A stretch of DNA of 64,000 bases from assembly GCF_000764305.2 (NCBI RefSeq), contig NW_025938177.1, positions 231,157 through 295,156 on the forward strand, written 5' to 3'. Origin of the DNA: Hyalella azteca. Its lineage: Eukaryota; Arthropoda; Malacostraca; Amphipoda; Hyalellidae. Shown here piece by piece: positions 13,324 to 24,269 of this stretch. The position numbers and the translations under genes are program-made. The notes under the pieces were generated by a model. That model was not told the DNA's origin. It saw only the letters and a program-made list of their open reading frames with translations, and did not search any database. Numbering within the stretch: the first letter of the stretch is position 1; every line of letters begins with the position of its first letter.

Positions 13324-14543
13324 CCTAGTTTTACCGAATCGACACTTTAGCGAACTCAAGCGCGAGCTCAAGAGGCAAACCTAACTTCACCTTCAACTTA
13401 CCCAGTCATAATTCCATAAATACTAAACGGATTTCTTTCAAATTTGGAAGATAAGTAGATAATATTAGTAATTTGTGGACAGATTTATTTCAGAATTTTA
13501 CTTCAACTACTTTTTTATTAATACGGAAAACCTAACTTCATTTTCAACTCACCCAGCCATAAATTCATAAATAATGAACGGATTTTATTAAATTTGAAAT
13601 ATAAGTAGATAACATCTGTTTTAGTGGACGGAATTTTTTCAAATTCTTACATCAATAACTTTTTTATTAATACGGAAAACCTAACTTCATTTTTTACTCA
13701 CCCAGCAATAAATCCATCAATAATGAACGGATTTCATTCAAAATTGAAATACAAGTAGATAACATCTGTAATTTGTGGTCGAAATTTTTTCAAATTTTTA
13801 CGTCAATAACTTTTCTATTAATACGGAAAACCTAACTTAATTTTCAACTCACTCAGCCATAAATCCATCAATAATGAACTGATTTTATTCAAATTTGAAA
13901 TATAAGTAGATAACATCTGTAATTTGTGGATGGAATTTTTTCAAATTTTACATCAATTACTTTTTTCTAATGCCACAAAATACTGAAACTTGACCTGACT
14001 AGGACCTAACCTGCGAGGTGAATGTGAAGTTAGGTTTTCCGTATTAATGAAAAATTTATTGATGTAAAAATTTGAAAAAATTCCGTCCACAAATTACAGA
14101 CGTTATCTACTTATATTTAAAATTTGAATAAAATCCGTTCATTATTTATGGATTTATGGCTGGGTGAGTTGAAAATGAAGTTAGGTTTTCCGTATTAATA
14201 AAAAATTAGTTGATGTAAAATTCTGAAATAAATCTGTCCACAAATTATCAATATTATCTACTTATCTTTCAAATTTGAAAGAAATCCGTTTGGTATTTAT
14301 AAATTTATGACTGGGTAAGTTGAAAATGAAGTCATGTTTTCCGTATTAATATAAAAGTATTTGATGTAAAAATCTGAAATGAATCTGTCCGCAAATTACT
14401 AATATTATCTACCTATATTTCAAATTTGAAAGAAATCCGTTCGGTATTTATGGATTTATGACTGGGTAAGTTGAAGGCGAAATTAGGTTTGCCTCTTGAG
14501 CTCGCGCTTGAGTTCGCTAAAGTGTCGATTCGGTCCTAGTTTT
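13324..14543. mobile_element. 1.2-kb foldback DNA transposon (Mutator-like?)
   Basis: The element body is 13333-14534. Its ends are perfect inverted copies starting ACCGAATCGACACTTTAGCG. It is flanked by the 9-bp direct repeat CCTAGTTTT (13324-13332 and 14535-14543). Most of it is two long inverted arms made of ~150-bp sub-repeats, each starting near a CGGAAAACCTAACTTCATTT block: four units on the left and three reversed units on the right, meeting near 13980-14030. It has no coding capacity. A 9-bp duplication with very long inverted termini is typical of non-autonomous Mutator-like/foldback elements, so that class is an inference. Confidence 0.85.
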
Positions 14544-15713
14544 GTGCATATGCAGGTATCGGTGTAAGCTAAATGCCAGTTTAACCTCAAGCCGCCATTA
14601 TCGTTGCGTTATTTCCAACAAATTTTCTGTCTTGTAGTTCTCCATTTTGGAGATTATAATCTCTATAATTTCATGGAAATGACTTTTCCTCATAAAGATA
14701 TTTCTTTCTTTTCAACACTTGAAAGAATTTTTCAAATTAATTTTTTATTAAAGTACTGTTATCGCCCAGGCTATTAATTCTATTTCAGGAACGTTTTTCC
14801 ACTCGTATGAGCGTAAATCAAACGATGAATTTATATTTCAATTATTTTTTCTGTATGAATTCCCTGTAAATGGTGTTTTTTCCGATGGGTATTATAGTCA
14901 CGACATTTTCGTATGCCATTCATTTCATAAGTAAAATATTTAAAATAACTTCAATCTACTAAATAACCGACATATTTAACCGACATAAAATAACCAAAAT
15001 ATCTACTCATGATTACTAGAGTATTTAAATCTCAAATAGAAATTACAGTAACCAAATGACAATTAAATTCTGGTCCTTACTTAACATAACAAGACAATTT
15101 AAGAAAAGTATTGAATGCTCCTAGTAGCAAGTTTCAAGTATCAGGTAGTCGCAAATTAACTTTCAACATTCACACAACTAACAAATCCAAAGTTATACTT
15201 ACTAACAAATCATATGGTCTAAAACATACGTACCTTAAAGCATGAAACAAATCACAAAGTTACTCATCTGAAGCATGCGCGAGATGATTAAGCGAAAATG
15301 AAAAGCATGTTAGATAGCTGAAATTTTATATACACAAATAAGTTTGAACGGTCTAGGTTAATAAGAATTTGCCTCGTTAATAACTTTATGGATAGCGTCT
15401 TAAGTATTGGCCATCTTTCAAAACTGAGTAAAATAACACGAATAATTGGTTTCATCTATAATAATGCGATCAATGAACGTATGGATTATTGAATGTGGAC
15501 TCATTTCTACGCTTTACTAACTCAAATGGACATGAAAAATTATAACTAACAAATAGCATTTCTCAACTGTAAAACGGACTACTCTTTCATACATCGGGAT
15601 TGATCAAAAACGACCAGATAAAATGCAGCTACATCTGTCAAATTATTCTCCATGATATAAATTGAAATTAAGTCGCATGAATGTGAGCTCGATTAACCTT
15701 GCACACAATTACA
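14544..15713. other. No gene recognised
   Basis: AT-rich sequence between two foldback elements. No domain-bearing frame and no splice structure seen. Confidence 0.45.
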
Positions 15714-16718
15714 TACAGTACTGGGCAAATTAGTTCGGACAGTGGTTGAAATAGCACAATTATTGGCCACATTGACGTTTTATTTGAAAAAAAAAACATG
15801 CCAATGGTGCAAAATATGATATATTTAATAGCAGACATCACCTAATTTTGCTTTTAGAAGCATTTGAACACAATTTGGCATGGATTCGACCAAAGTTGAA
15901 CACATTTTAATCACTTGCTCATCATGATACCAGGTCCTAATTACAGCAGAAATTAGCTTTGCCATTGTCGAACAGTCTTCTTTCAGGAGTCTTTGTTTGA
16001 TTATAGCCCATGAGTTTTCAACGGGATTGGTGTCTGGAGAATTTCCAGGCCAATATAAAATCTCCAGTCCACTTTCTTCAAAGAATGTTAGCATATTACG
16101 TGAAGTATGGCATGCTGCGTGATCCTGCTGAAAAATGCCATCTCCATCAGGAAAGTCCTACTAGGAAGCAAATGACTCTCAAAAATAGCCTTGTTTGCAT
16201 CACTATTCATCATTCCTTCTACGTTAATGAGTCATCCAAGGCCTTTAGCATTAAAACTACCCCCAAAACATCTTCTTAGGCAGATGTTTGGAAGATGGCA
16301 TTTTTCAGCAGGATCACGCATCATGCCATACTTCACGTATTATGCGCACATTCTTTGGAGAAAGTGGACTGGAGATTTTAGACTGGCCTGGAAATTCTCC
16401 AGACATCAATCCCATTGAAAACTTATGGGCTATAATCAAACAAAGACTCCTGAAATAAGACTGTTCGACAATGGCAAAGCTAATTTGTGCTGTAATTAGG
16501 ATCTGGTATATTGATGAGCAAGTGACTAAAATGTTTTCAATTTTGGTCGAATCCATGTCAAATTGTGTTCAAATGCTTGAAAAAGCAAAGGGAGGTCATA
16601 TCTCCTATTGATTATATCATACTTTGTCCCACTGACATGTTTTTTCAAATAAAACTTCAATGCGGCCAATAATTGTGTTATTTCAACCACAGTCCGAACT
16701 AATTTGCACAGTACTGTA
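15714..16718. mobile_element. Inverted (foldback) Tc1/mariner element
   Basis: The body is 15716-16716, beginning and ending with CAGTACTG and flanked by TA on both sides, as expected for Tc1/mariner insertion. The first and last ~430 bp (about 15716-16147 and 16290-16716) are inverted copies of the same transposon end. Each contains the terminal part of a transposase gene pointing outward from the centre. The middle ~140 bp is single-copy transposase sequence. The element is therefore a back-to-back rearranged, non-autonomous copy. Confidence 0.88.
15825..16280 (-). pseudogene. Tc1-type transposase C-terminal remnant
   Basis: The minus-strand reading shows the usual Tc1 catalytic-domain landmarks. 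First comes a glycine-rich stretch near 16270 (GGSFNAKGLG), then QQDHAACHTS (second aspartate region). After that comes WPGNSPDTNPVENSWAIIKQ, with the D...NP(I/V)E motif that holds the last acidic residue of DD34E transposases. An in-frame TGA follows the GLG residues. The N-terminal DNA-binding half is missing. The plus-strand mirror copy (about 16300-16600) carries the same C-terminal region with its own stop. Neither can be active. Confidence 0.85.
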
Positions 16719-17481
16719 GATGTTCAGCCAACATAAACATAGTCTCACGGAATCCTTGATAATCAAGCTCTAATGCAACAGCTGAAGGAAATTGATATAA
16801 ATAGTAAATATCGCATGTGTATCGCAAATACACTAACATATAACCACCACAGAGATCATGTTTTAATAAAGAGATTTCGAGACTATAAGTATTTACCAAG
16901 AAAATATATGAAAGAAATACTTAATACATGAAATAACACTTATGAAAATACTTTCATGTATTTTGAAATACATGAAAGAGAAATTGTAGTCTAATCTAAA
17001 TAACATTCATTTTTTATTCTGATACCATGCGCAAAATTCAGAAATATTCGAGCAAAATGGAATTAGCTACTTCTGACAAACCGAATTAAAATTGAATACA
17101 AATATAAAAAGTAGACTCAAGACTATCGAAAATGATCCTTTTCTACATCATTTCCTTCAATCTCAGCCTCAGTCTAGTTTTTAATTTTTTCCAGGAGGAT
17201 AAATTTACATGCAAAAACTGAGAATAAGGACAACAAAGCACCAACCGTCAGGCAGAAACATAATCCCTTGTACAAAACAGGATAGCCCGTCATAGACAAG
17301 TCCGTAGAATAGACGTGTCGGCACTGAAGAATTAGGCCCATGGCCTATCCTTTAATTGACAACCCCACTCTTCAGTATAACTCCTGCATTCGCTACAACA
17401 ATGCGCTCCACATAGTGACTCAAGACTAGACTCCCACATCCCCACAGCTCGGGAATGACGCTGTAGCCCATGTTAGTAACA
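16719..17481. other. No gene recognised apart from a LINE tail
   Basis: AT-rich sequence containing only the small LINE 3' fragment at 17305-17350. No other structure seen. Confidence 0.4.
17305..17350 (-). mobile_element. CR1-like LINE 3'-end stub
   Basis: Very short 3' end of the same LINE family: TAGAATAG, GTGTCGGCACTGAAGAA, TTAGGCCCATGGCCT. The orientation is minus. Only about 45 bp are left, so this is an extreme 5' truncation. Confidence 0.75.
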
Positions 17482-17676
17482 TCAGAATTTTGTGACTATT
17501 GGACGGAACATTGAGCCCCATCTCGCGCTCCCGAGAAAAGAGGGGATGGTGGTTTTATACGATGTCTGATCAACAGCGATGTCACTGAGGAAATGTCCGC
17601 CGGAGATCATAAAGTACGGCGACGCGGCGAACGTAATCAGGCCTGTCAACCATAGCAGCAGCGGAGAAGAGGGCAC
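17482..17676 (-). CDS. Candidate terminal exon, unknown protein
   Basis: GC-richer than its surroundings and preceded by a good acceptor (TTTCCATTGTGCAG, ending at 17677). Two frames stay open. One runs to a stop at 17482 and reads as a hydrophobic, membrane-like sequence containing SGGHFLSDIAV. The other stops at 17582 and contains AMVDRPDYVRRVAVLYDLRR. The second frame matches the phase-1 donor of the candidate exon at 19542-19624, so I prefer it, with an 1865-bp intron between. I recognise neither product. The GGHFLSD string resembles part of PAP2-type phosphatases, but the required arginine before it is absent, so I do not claim that family. Confidence 0.4.
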   Translation of the reverse strand: MPSSPLLLWLTGLITFAASPYFMISGGHFLSDIAVDQTSYKTTIPSFLGSARWGSMFRPIVTKF

Positions 17677-18509
17677 CTGCACAATGGAAATTAAAATGTC
17701 AGACAATAGCTCATTTATTTTATATTGCTGGATAATAAAGTAAAAGTTTTTTACTTAAATTATCACTTTCACATCGACTTTACACCACATCGCAACAAAA
17801 ATTAAATAAACATCAACAACGAGGTGAAAGGAATTCAGCATAAAAATTCATCAAATTGACTCGCTTTCTTTCAAAATACTTAACATTCTGTATAACAAAA
17901 GACGTGGCAATTTAATAAATGTAGGAGCGCACATTAAAGATGAAATGTAAATTAATACAATCAGAAAAAATAATTCACTTTTACGCGAGTGAAATGGGTC
18001 TAAAATGCCAGCTTTTGTTTTTGCACAACAGACATAGAAATATACATTCGCGCCGCATATAGATGAACATCAAATATGCAGTTTTATCATATGATGTGCA
18101 CGGCGACAGCAATTGTCGCGGCTTGGACGACTACACCATCAAATGAAGTTTGACTGGCTGTTAGGATATCGTGATGAACCAAAGTGAAAGAAAATGTTTG
18201 TCATCTCTTATCTTTTTTAGAACGGTGCATGATTAAATCTATTCTGCTCAGTAACAATTCAGATTATCGAATGTTAAAAAATAATCAAAGCAATGTGTAG
18301 CAAAGCAAAGTGGATTTGAAACGAGTTCGTGAATCGAGCACTAGCCAAGCCAACCACAGAACAGCGGCATCTCATAAGACAATTCATTGGTGCTTGCATG
18401 AAATAAAACAATAAGTCTAGCCCCATTAATAAAAAATGTTGAGTTTACAGTCAGAAACGTACTGATTATTTGCTTGAAAAATATGTCCTAAAATCATCCT
18501 AGCAAAATA

Positions 18510-18976
18510 ATATATACATATACCAAGGACTACTACACACAGGACATGCATAGCCTATGTCCAGCCTCTGCTAGCAGAGGCGATCGCCTACACTATGAAA
18601 ATGCTGGTGTTTTAGTGGCATCAACAAATGATATGCCCATAATTGTTTCATACAATAGTATTACAATGTGTGTAGTAGTCCTTGGTCAGAACCATAGACT
18701 TAATATTTTTTTTATCAGTGTATGAAGGCAGGAAAATGGTACCTACTTTGCTTAGTACAAAATTTTGAACTTCAAAACTGGCAAAAAGTCTATGGTTCTG
18801 ACCAAGGACTACTACACACATTGTAATACTATTGTATGAAACAATTATGGGCATATCATTTATTGATGCCACTAAAACAACAGCATTTTCATAGTGTAGG
18901 CGATCGCCTCTGCTAGCAGAGGCTGGACATAGGCTATGCATGTCCTGTGTGTAGTAGTCCTTGATATATACATATA
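18510..18976. mobile_element. Nested palindromic MITE-like insertion
   Basis: Two 176-bp arms (18525-18700 and 18787-18962) are near-perfect inverted copies around an 86-bp spacer. Each arm is itself bounded by inverted ends (AAGGACTACTACACAC and GTGTGTAGTAGTCCTT). The structure is therefore two inverted-repeat units facing each other plus the extra inverted block GGTCAGAACCATAGACT at the inner edge. The whole is flanked by a 13-bp direct repeat, ATATATACATATA (18510-18522 and 18964-18976), a probable target duplication. It is non-coding. Confidence 0.82.
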
Positions 18977-19541
18977 GATAAAGCAAATTAAGCAAAAGTT
19001 TGATTCGAATCTCTCACTTGCCTGTTTCATACTGTCATTGATGTTGGACTAAGATCTTTTAGAGAATGTTGACACTTCTTGGAGGACATCCTTTCTTACC
19101 AAGAACTGTAGGACAAAGATCTTTTAGAAATTATAGTCAATTCCCAAAAGTTATGTCTCAATCAACACATCAACACCCGTTTATAATAACTATAATCAAC
19201 AGATATGGCCAAAATTTTGGCACAATTAATAAAACTATTACTATTATATTATAAAATTAAAACTAGAACTCCTTGTTTCGTCAATTATTGAGGAATATAA
19301 AAACTCAAATTGAATTATAACAGGGTTGCCGAGATGAAATAAAATTCATTTATTGAAGGATTTATAACATATCAGGTCCAACAGCAGGATTCACATTTTT
19401 AATGAACACAATGAATATCTATGTATACATAATTTTTTTATCTGCAACTTTTCTCAAATTAAGCAAGAATTTCTATGCAGAGGAATTACTATACATCACT
19501 CAGGCAATTAAAGGTTAAGAGTGAACACTAAGTAACCTCAC
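18977..19541. other. No gene recognised
   Basis: AT-rich sequence. If the 17482-17676 and 19542-19624 exons belong together, this lies in their shared intron. Confidence 0.35.
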
Positions 19542-19624
19542 CAGGCCAATTATTTTTGGAATTTCCATTCACCATAAATGCTTTGGACAAGGCTGCTTTC
19601 ATGGCTTCCAGGACATCTAGCTTG
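19542..19624 (-). CDS. Candidate internal exon, unknown protein
   Basis: An 83-bp exon on the minus strand between an acceptor (AATCCTTTGCAG) and a donor (CCTG/GTGAGG). It encodes one complete frame with KLDVLEAMKAALSKAF and then NGNSKNNWPG. The residue mix looks like a genuine amphipathic helix rather than random translation. The exon enters in phase 2 and leaves in phase 1, compatible with the exon ending at 17582. Upstream exons were not found, so the gene is incomplete here. Confidence 0.45.
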
Positions 19625-21626
19625 CTGCAAAGGATTTGATTTTTTTATATTTATTAATGATTAAATGAGATAAAAACACAGGATTGTTAGATACAAAGAG
19701 CTAAGAACAGTATGGATTTAACAAGTAAACCGACCTGTAATCATAAATTTTAGGAAACATGAAATTAATACTATTTATGATAATTCATGTTCTGCATGTA
19801 ATTGAACACCGAGCAATTTTATGCAAATTATTTTTGCATTTACAATAAGCTAATATGTATATTTTGAAATACCAACATTTTACTTTTTTGGGGGGTAAAT
19901 CGAATATAGCTAACCTTTATTTTCAGAATTTTGTATCATTTAGTTATCATTTACCTTTGCAGTTCACACTTTAAATTATGATATTCATGACAAGGTTTCC
20001 CAAACTTCTTGTGATAACATACCATTAGCAGGTTCAATAAGTAACCTCATACCACATATAATGTAGGTGGGTAAGAGAAGACAGAAGTATATGTACAGAA
20101 GAGCACATTTATTTGTCTTCCTCACATGCCAAGTGTGTCTGAATGCCAAGTGTGTCAGTCTGAGCTACTTCAGTCGAGCGTGATTAGTAAGCAATTTCTC
20201 TGACAGCAAGATGGGCCAAGAGAAGGTTTGGCAAAAAGTCATAGTCAAGAAGGAGTGATGCCTGCATGACAGTGAGTAGAATTTGTGCAGAATTGATCAA
20301 GGAAAATTTTTAAATTGCAGGGAGTTTCTATATACCACAATGCCAGGTTAGACTGCTAGAATTTTTTGATTTGAATTAAATAGCACCTTTTGAAGTGAAC
20401 ACAGATCAACTGTTCAAGTCAATGAACTCCAATTATTTGCAAATGATACCACAAGAATCATGAAAAGATATTGAAAATGTATATTCAAAATGCATGTTGA
20501 GCAGTAATCTCAAGTAGTAGAGTTTAAAATTTCATTTAGTAATTTATGTCAAATGAATATCCCAAATGAAAGGGCATTGTCAACATTAGTGGGTTCATTT
20601 GTTAACATGCATAAGTTCATTAAAAAATGTTGAATGACATTTAATTACTGTCAGTGTGGGACAGGCTGAAATTCTAGGATGGTGCAAAAGTTTCCATCAT
20701 TTTTTGGCGGATACATACCCCTTTCCAGCTGTGATTGGTTGTGATGCCATCCACTCCAGACTGTGATTGATTATGGGAATGTGATGTCATCCTCTCCAGA
20801 CTGTGATTGGTTTTGATCAAATATGGTATGTGTACTGGTTAATTTAATACCCTCTAGAATTCCACACTGGATCATAAATAATAATAAAAAAATATAATAA
20901 ATAAAAGTAAATAAAATAAATTTTAGAATTTGAACGACGAATGGAATAGTTCATTATTAAAAGTTAATTATCAAATGAGACACTAAACGACTACAAATTC
21001 TTGACCTAGTCTATATAGAATTACTCCGAAATGTATGCCAGTGCGTGGTACGCATTTAGACGACCAATTAGCAGTTATATCGCGGATTAGAATAATATTT
21101 TCCCACGCTGCGGACGAAAGTACGAAATTAATTGTTACAATTTTACAAAATATAGTGGCATTCGTCATTTTTTGTTTCACATTTCATCACCAAGTAGCCA
21201 AAAAATTTTTAACAAATTTAATTTATTTTAATTTTTGGAGGCCTTCTCTTCATTATGTCTGAACTCGACATTACATAACGCTGACCTTAGTGACCTCCGT
21301 GGGTAACCGCATGCCTGGGTACGATTGCTCGGTGAAACGAAAAACTTCATTGCTATAGGCAAGCTCCGTCTGCAAAGAACACGTCATGAGAACGCAAAAT
21401 CATTTTACCACCTACGAAGTTTAAAAGGTACGGGATCCATTCTTCCTATATTTAGATATTCGTTATTGCACCATAGCTGCTTTCGGTTGATGTTCATTCT
21501 GCAGAATTAATATACGTAATTGAAGGTTTTGCTGAAACAAGTTGAACATGGATGAACATGTTTAATTTTAGGATGAAAAACGGACAGATTTCTACCAATA
21601 AATTCTAACACTTTTTTTATTCCCAG
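19625..21626. other. No gene recognised
   Basis: AT-rich. A short two-copy repeat (about 45 bp, CTCCAGACTGTGATTGGTT) lies near 20710-20820. No domain-bearing frame. Confidence 0.4.
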
Positions 21627-22326
21627 GTCGTTCCAGTGGACAAGACCGGCCTGTCCATCAAGGTAGTGGCGATGGAAGAGGTCAAACCGGTATAACCAAC
21701 GCTTTACGTAAATGAACAGAGCCCCTGTGTTAATCACCTTAATGACACTGCTGCCCGGACCAGCCACTCCAGGTAAACGTATGTTTTAACTATTTTATGG
21801 ATATTTAATCAAGTATGAAAGCAGCTTCATCGTAGTTTTAAGTAAGTGATTAACCCATGCTGCGAGACCAATGAAGAATGACAATGAATGAGACCAATGG
21901 ATGACAATGAATAACTAGACCAAAGATCGAGGAGGACAACTCGTTTATTTCGCTTTTACTAACCTCCGGTCGCATATTTCCACAGACGCAGCACAAGGCT
22001 ATCTCCCAATAACTCGAACGTTACTCCATCGACGAGGATGAACGCCATGGAAACTGTAAAAATATGAAACTTCAGTACAATGGATAAAGTCAACATTGCA
22101 TGGGCATATAGAAAAAAGTTAATAAAACGGTAGAATAAGGTATTCTACTGTACTAATTATATTTTTAAAAATGCAGCTCTTAGTTTTCGAAGCCATTCAC
22201 CCTCGTCAAAGGGGCTGCCTGCAAGTCAAAAACAATGCCCTTCAACTTGGACGTGAAAGGTCAACTTCACTTAGTTTGAAATGTTTATTTAATAGCAAAG
22301 AAAATTGTAATACTAATTTTAATTAA
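21627..22326 (+). CDS. Candidate three-exon gene 3' end, one in-frame stop
   Basis: Three segments join with matching phases. The first, 21627-21772, has a strong acceptor TTTTTTTATTCCCAG and donor CAG/GTAAAC, and leaves in phase 2. The second, 21986-22055, has acceptor TTTCCACAG and donor GTAAAA. The third, 22177-22326, has acceptor AATGCAG and ends in TAA. The translation is polar and rich in Arg, Ser and Asn, with PVDKTGLSIKVVAMEEVKP near its start. It has no domain I recognise. One TAA (21693-21695) interrupts the first exon while the same frame continues open on both sides, so this may be a decaying gene, or splicing may use the GTATAA inside it. An alternative is a small secreted peptide starting at ATG 21712, which I consider less likely. 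Confidence 0.35.
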
Positions 22327-22333
22327 ATGATGA

Positions 22334-22339
22334 AATAAA
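22334..22339 (+). promoter_or_regulatory. Possible polyadenylation signal
   Basis: AATAAA eight bases after the TAA of the candidate gene above. The spacing suits a 3' end, but the motif is common in AT-rich DNA. Confidence 0.25.
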
Positions 22340-22679
22340 AGTAATTAAATTTAATTAATTACATTAATTGACTTTGATATGTCTAGTATTGTTTTTGACC
22401 CGTCACTGAATGGATTTTAGGACTTTGTCCAGGGATTTTCAACCCAATTACAATCAAGTTGATACGTAATTGCCTAGAACGTCTAAAGTTCAGAAACAAT
22501 TAAAGTGTTCAAAATTATATAAAATAAATAATTGTTGAAAAGTTGAGGCGGGCACCAAATGAGGGAATCCCTCTCCTCAGTACTCATATTTATAACACAC
22601 ACTATGTACGGAAAAAAGCGCGCACGAACTTGTATTGACGTTATCCAAAGCACCTACGACACAGAAACCGCTGAAAAAC

Positions 22680-24269
22680 CTAATCTTCAACTGTCAAAGG
22701 GTTTTTTTCTGTGCCGGTTTTCGAAAGTAAATGCCTACCAGCGGCTGTGTATTCGTAGTCACTGGTTGGATAAGGTGACTCCATTGAGTTCTGGATCCAA
22801 TCGTAATGATTATTAAGAGCGTCCCGTTCAGTTTTGTAAAATAGAGCAATGTAAGAATTTTGAACAAAATTTGTTGCTTCGCTTGAGGTCGCATGTTTAT
22901 GTAATGACCACCTATATGACTCAACGCTTGAGGGTGTTCTTTGAAGGATACATACGTCCTTCTGGTGAATGTGCGAAAACATAAAAATTGCCAGGTTTCC
23001 GCCATATTTTAATAATTTTGTTTTATTTTCATCATCGAAAGTAACCGGTTTCTTTACTTTGTTTACGTATTCTTGCATACCTCCAGCAGCTTCCATTTCG
23101 TCACTGCAAAAGCTCAAGATTTTAATTTTCAATTGTTCGTCAGTTTCGCAGTATTTTACAGTAGGATGCTGTTCACTGTCGTAATCGTTGAGTATCAGTT
23201 TTTCGAGATATTCTGCAATTTCGTGCCTAACTAAAGCATGCAAAGATTGGTCGTTGTAAATGCAACTGGCAAACGCACGGTATAAACAGTTCCCATCGCC
23301 TAACATTTTTACAATTTTCCTGCCTTCATTTCGAAGAGAAGCGCTCAGAAAATGTTCGGAAATGCATGACTGAACGTTTGATACAGGTTCTTGTACAGTA
23401 ACTTTAGGAATATAGTCAAGAATTTTAACCTTTTTCTCAAGTTTCTTGGATATTTCAAGAGATTTTCTCTTCAATTTTGGTCGTGTGTTAGATTCAATTT
23501 TGAATTTCAAAAAAGTCTTTACTTCTTGCAGGTTAGTTACATCGTTTGATACAGGTTCTTGTACAGTAACTTTAGGAAGATAGTCGAAAATTTTAACCTT
23601 TTTCTCAAGTTTCTTGGATATTTCAAGAGATTTTCTCTTCAATTTTGGTCGTGTGTTAGATTCAATTTTGAATTTCGAAAAAGTCTTTACTTCTTGCAGG
23701 TTAGTTACGTACTTTTTAACTGTATCACTACGTTCAGCGCATGGTTTATTTTTCTGTAGAGCAGGAAGGTGCTTTTCTAAGAACTTTTCTGTGGCAAGAT
23801 CTAAATTGTTATTTACCATATTACTATTTACCCTTAAAAAAACTTCGATATTTACGTTATCTGTTGAACTCTCTGGCAAAAATGAGTATTTACTTTCGAA
23901 TCTATTTCGAACAGTATTGGCTACGTGTGACATAACCCTCTCAGTTGAAGACTGAGAGGGCTTCATCAACTGGACGATTTCTAGGATACGAAAAATATTT
24001 TTGCAACGCAATTTTTTTGCAATGTCACTGTCGTGAGCCAAATATTCAGCGAAAGCTTCGATATATTTAACTTTCCGTTCATCACTTTTCAGAGTGTTGC
24101 CACCACAGGGGAACCAGCGTTTGTTAAAGTTAGCGAAGAATTCTTGGAATTCAACCCTAACACACATGCAGTCTGAAGGACCCTGACAACTGTCGGAACA
24201 TTTCACAAAATCAACATTGACGATGGTGAAGCCTGTCCAGACGTGAGGCGAGTGGTGAAGAACCAAGTC
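22680..24269 (-). CDS. hAT dimerisation and OTU domain part
   Basis: About 529 codons. Residue numbers count from the TTG codon at 24266. Residues ~70-150 are the C-terminal hAT segment (QLMKPSQSSTERVMSHV, with E109 the expected last catalytic residue). Residues 187-297 hold two 56-residue tandem copies starting VTNLQEVKTF and rich in KLKRKS/KKLEKKVK, a likely nuclear localisation signal. Residues ~318-490 are the OTU protease, with D324, C327 in GDGNC and H487 in NHYD. The remaining ~40 residues are a polar tail. The OTU domain has the usual length (about 170 residues) and no internal stop. Confidence 0.82.
   Translation of the reverse strand, partial: DLVLHHSPHVWTGFTIVNVDFVKCSDSCQGPSDCMCVRVEFQEFFANFNKRWFPCGGNTLKSDERKVKYIEAFAEYLAHDSDIAKKLRCKNIFRILEIVQLMKPSQSSTERVMSHVANTVRNRFESKYSFLPESSTDNVNIEVFLRVNSNMVNNNLDLATEKFLEKHLPALQKNKPCAERSDTVKKYVTNLQEVKTFSKFKIESNTRPKLKRKSLEISKKLEKKVKIFDYLPKVTVQEPVSNDVTNLQEVKTFLKFKIESNTRPKLKRKSLEISKKLEKKVKILDYIPKVTVQEPVSNVQSCISEHFLSASLRNEGRKIVKMLGDGNCLYRAFASCIYNDQSLHALVRHEIAEYLEKLILNDYDSEQHPTVKYCETDEQLKIKILSFCSDEMEAAGGMQEYVNKVKKPVTFDDENKTKLLKYGGNLAIFMFSHIHQKDVCILQRTPSSVESYRWSLHKHATSSEATNFVQNSYIALFYKTERDALNNHYDWIQNSMESPYPTSDYEYTAAGRHLLSKTGTEKNPLTVED

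Noticed and set aside
17482..17676. PAP2-type phosphatase exon (SGGHFLSD)
   Set aside because: The arginine and serine expected before the histidine are missing, and the splice phase favours another frame.
21712..22041. Small secreted peptide (ATG, hydrophobic start, splice to 21986)
   Set aside because: The overlapping three-exon reading uses the same splice sites, is longer and ends with a polyA signal. The peptide would have only 38 residues.
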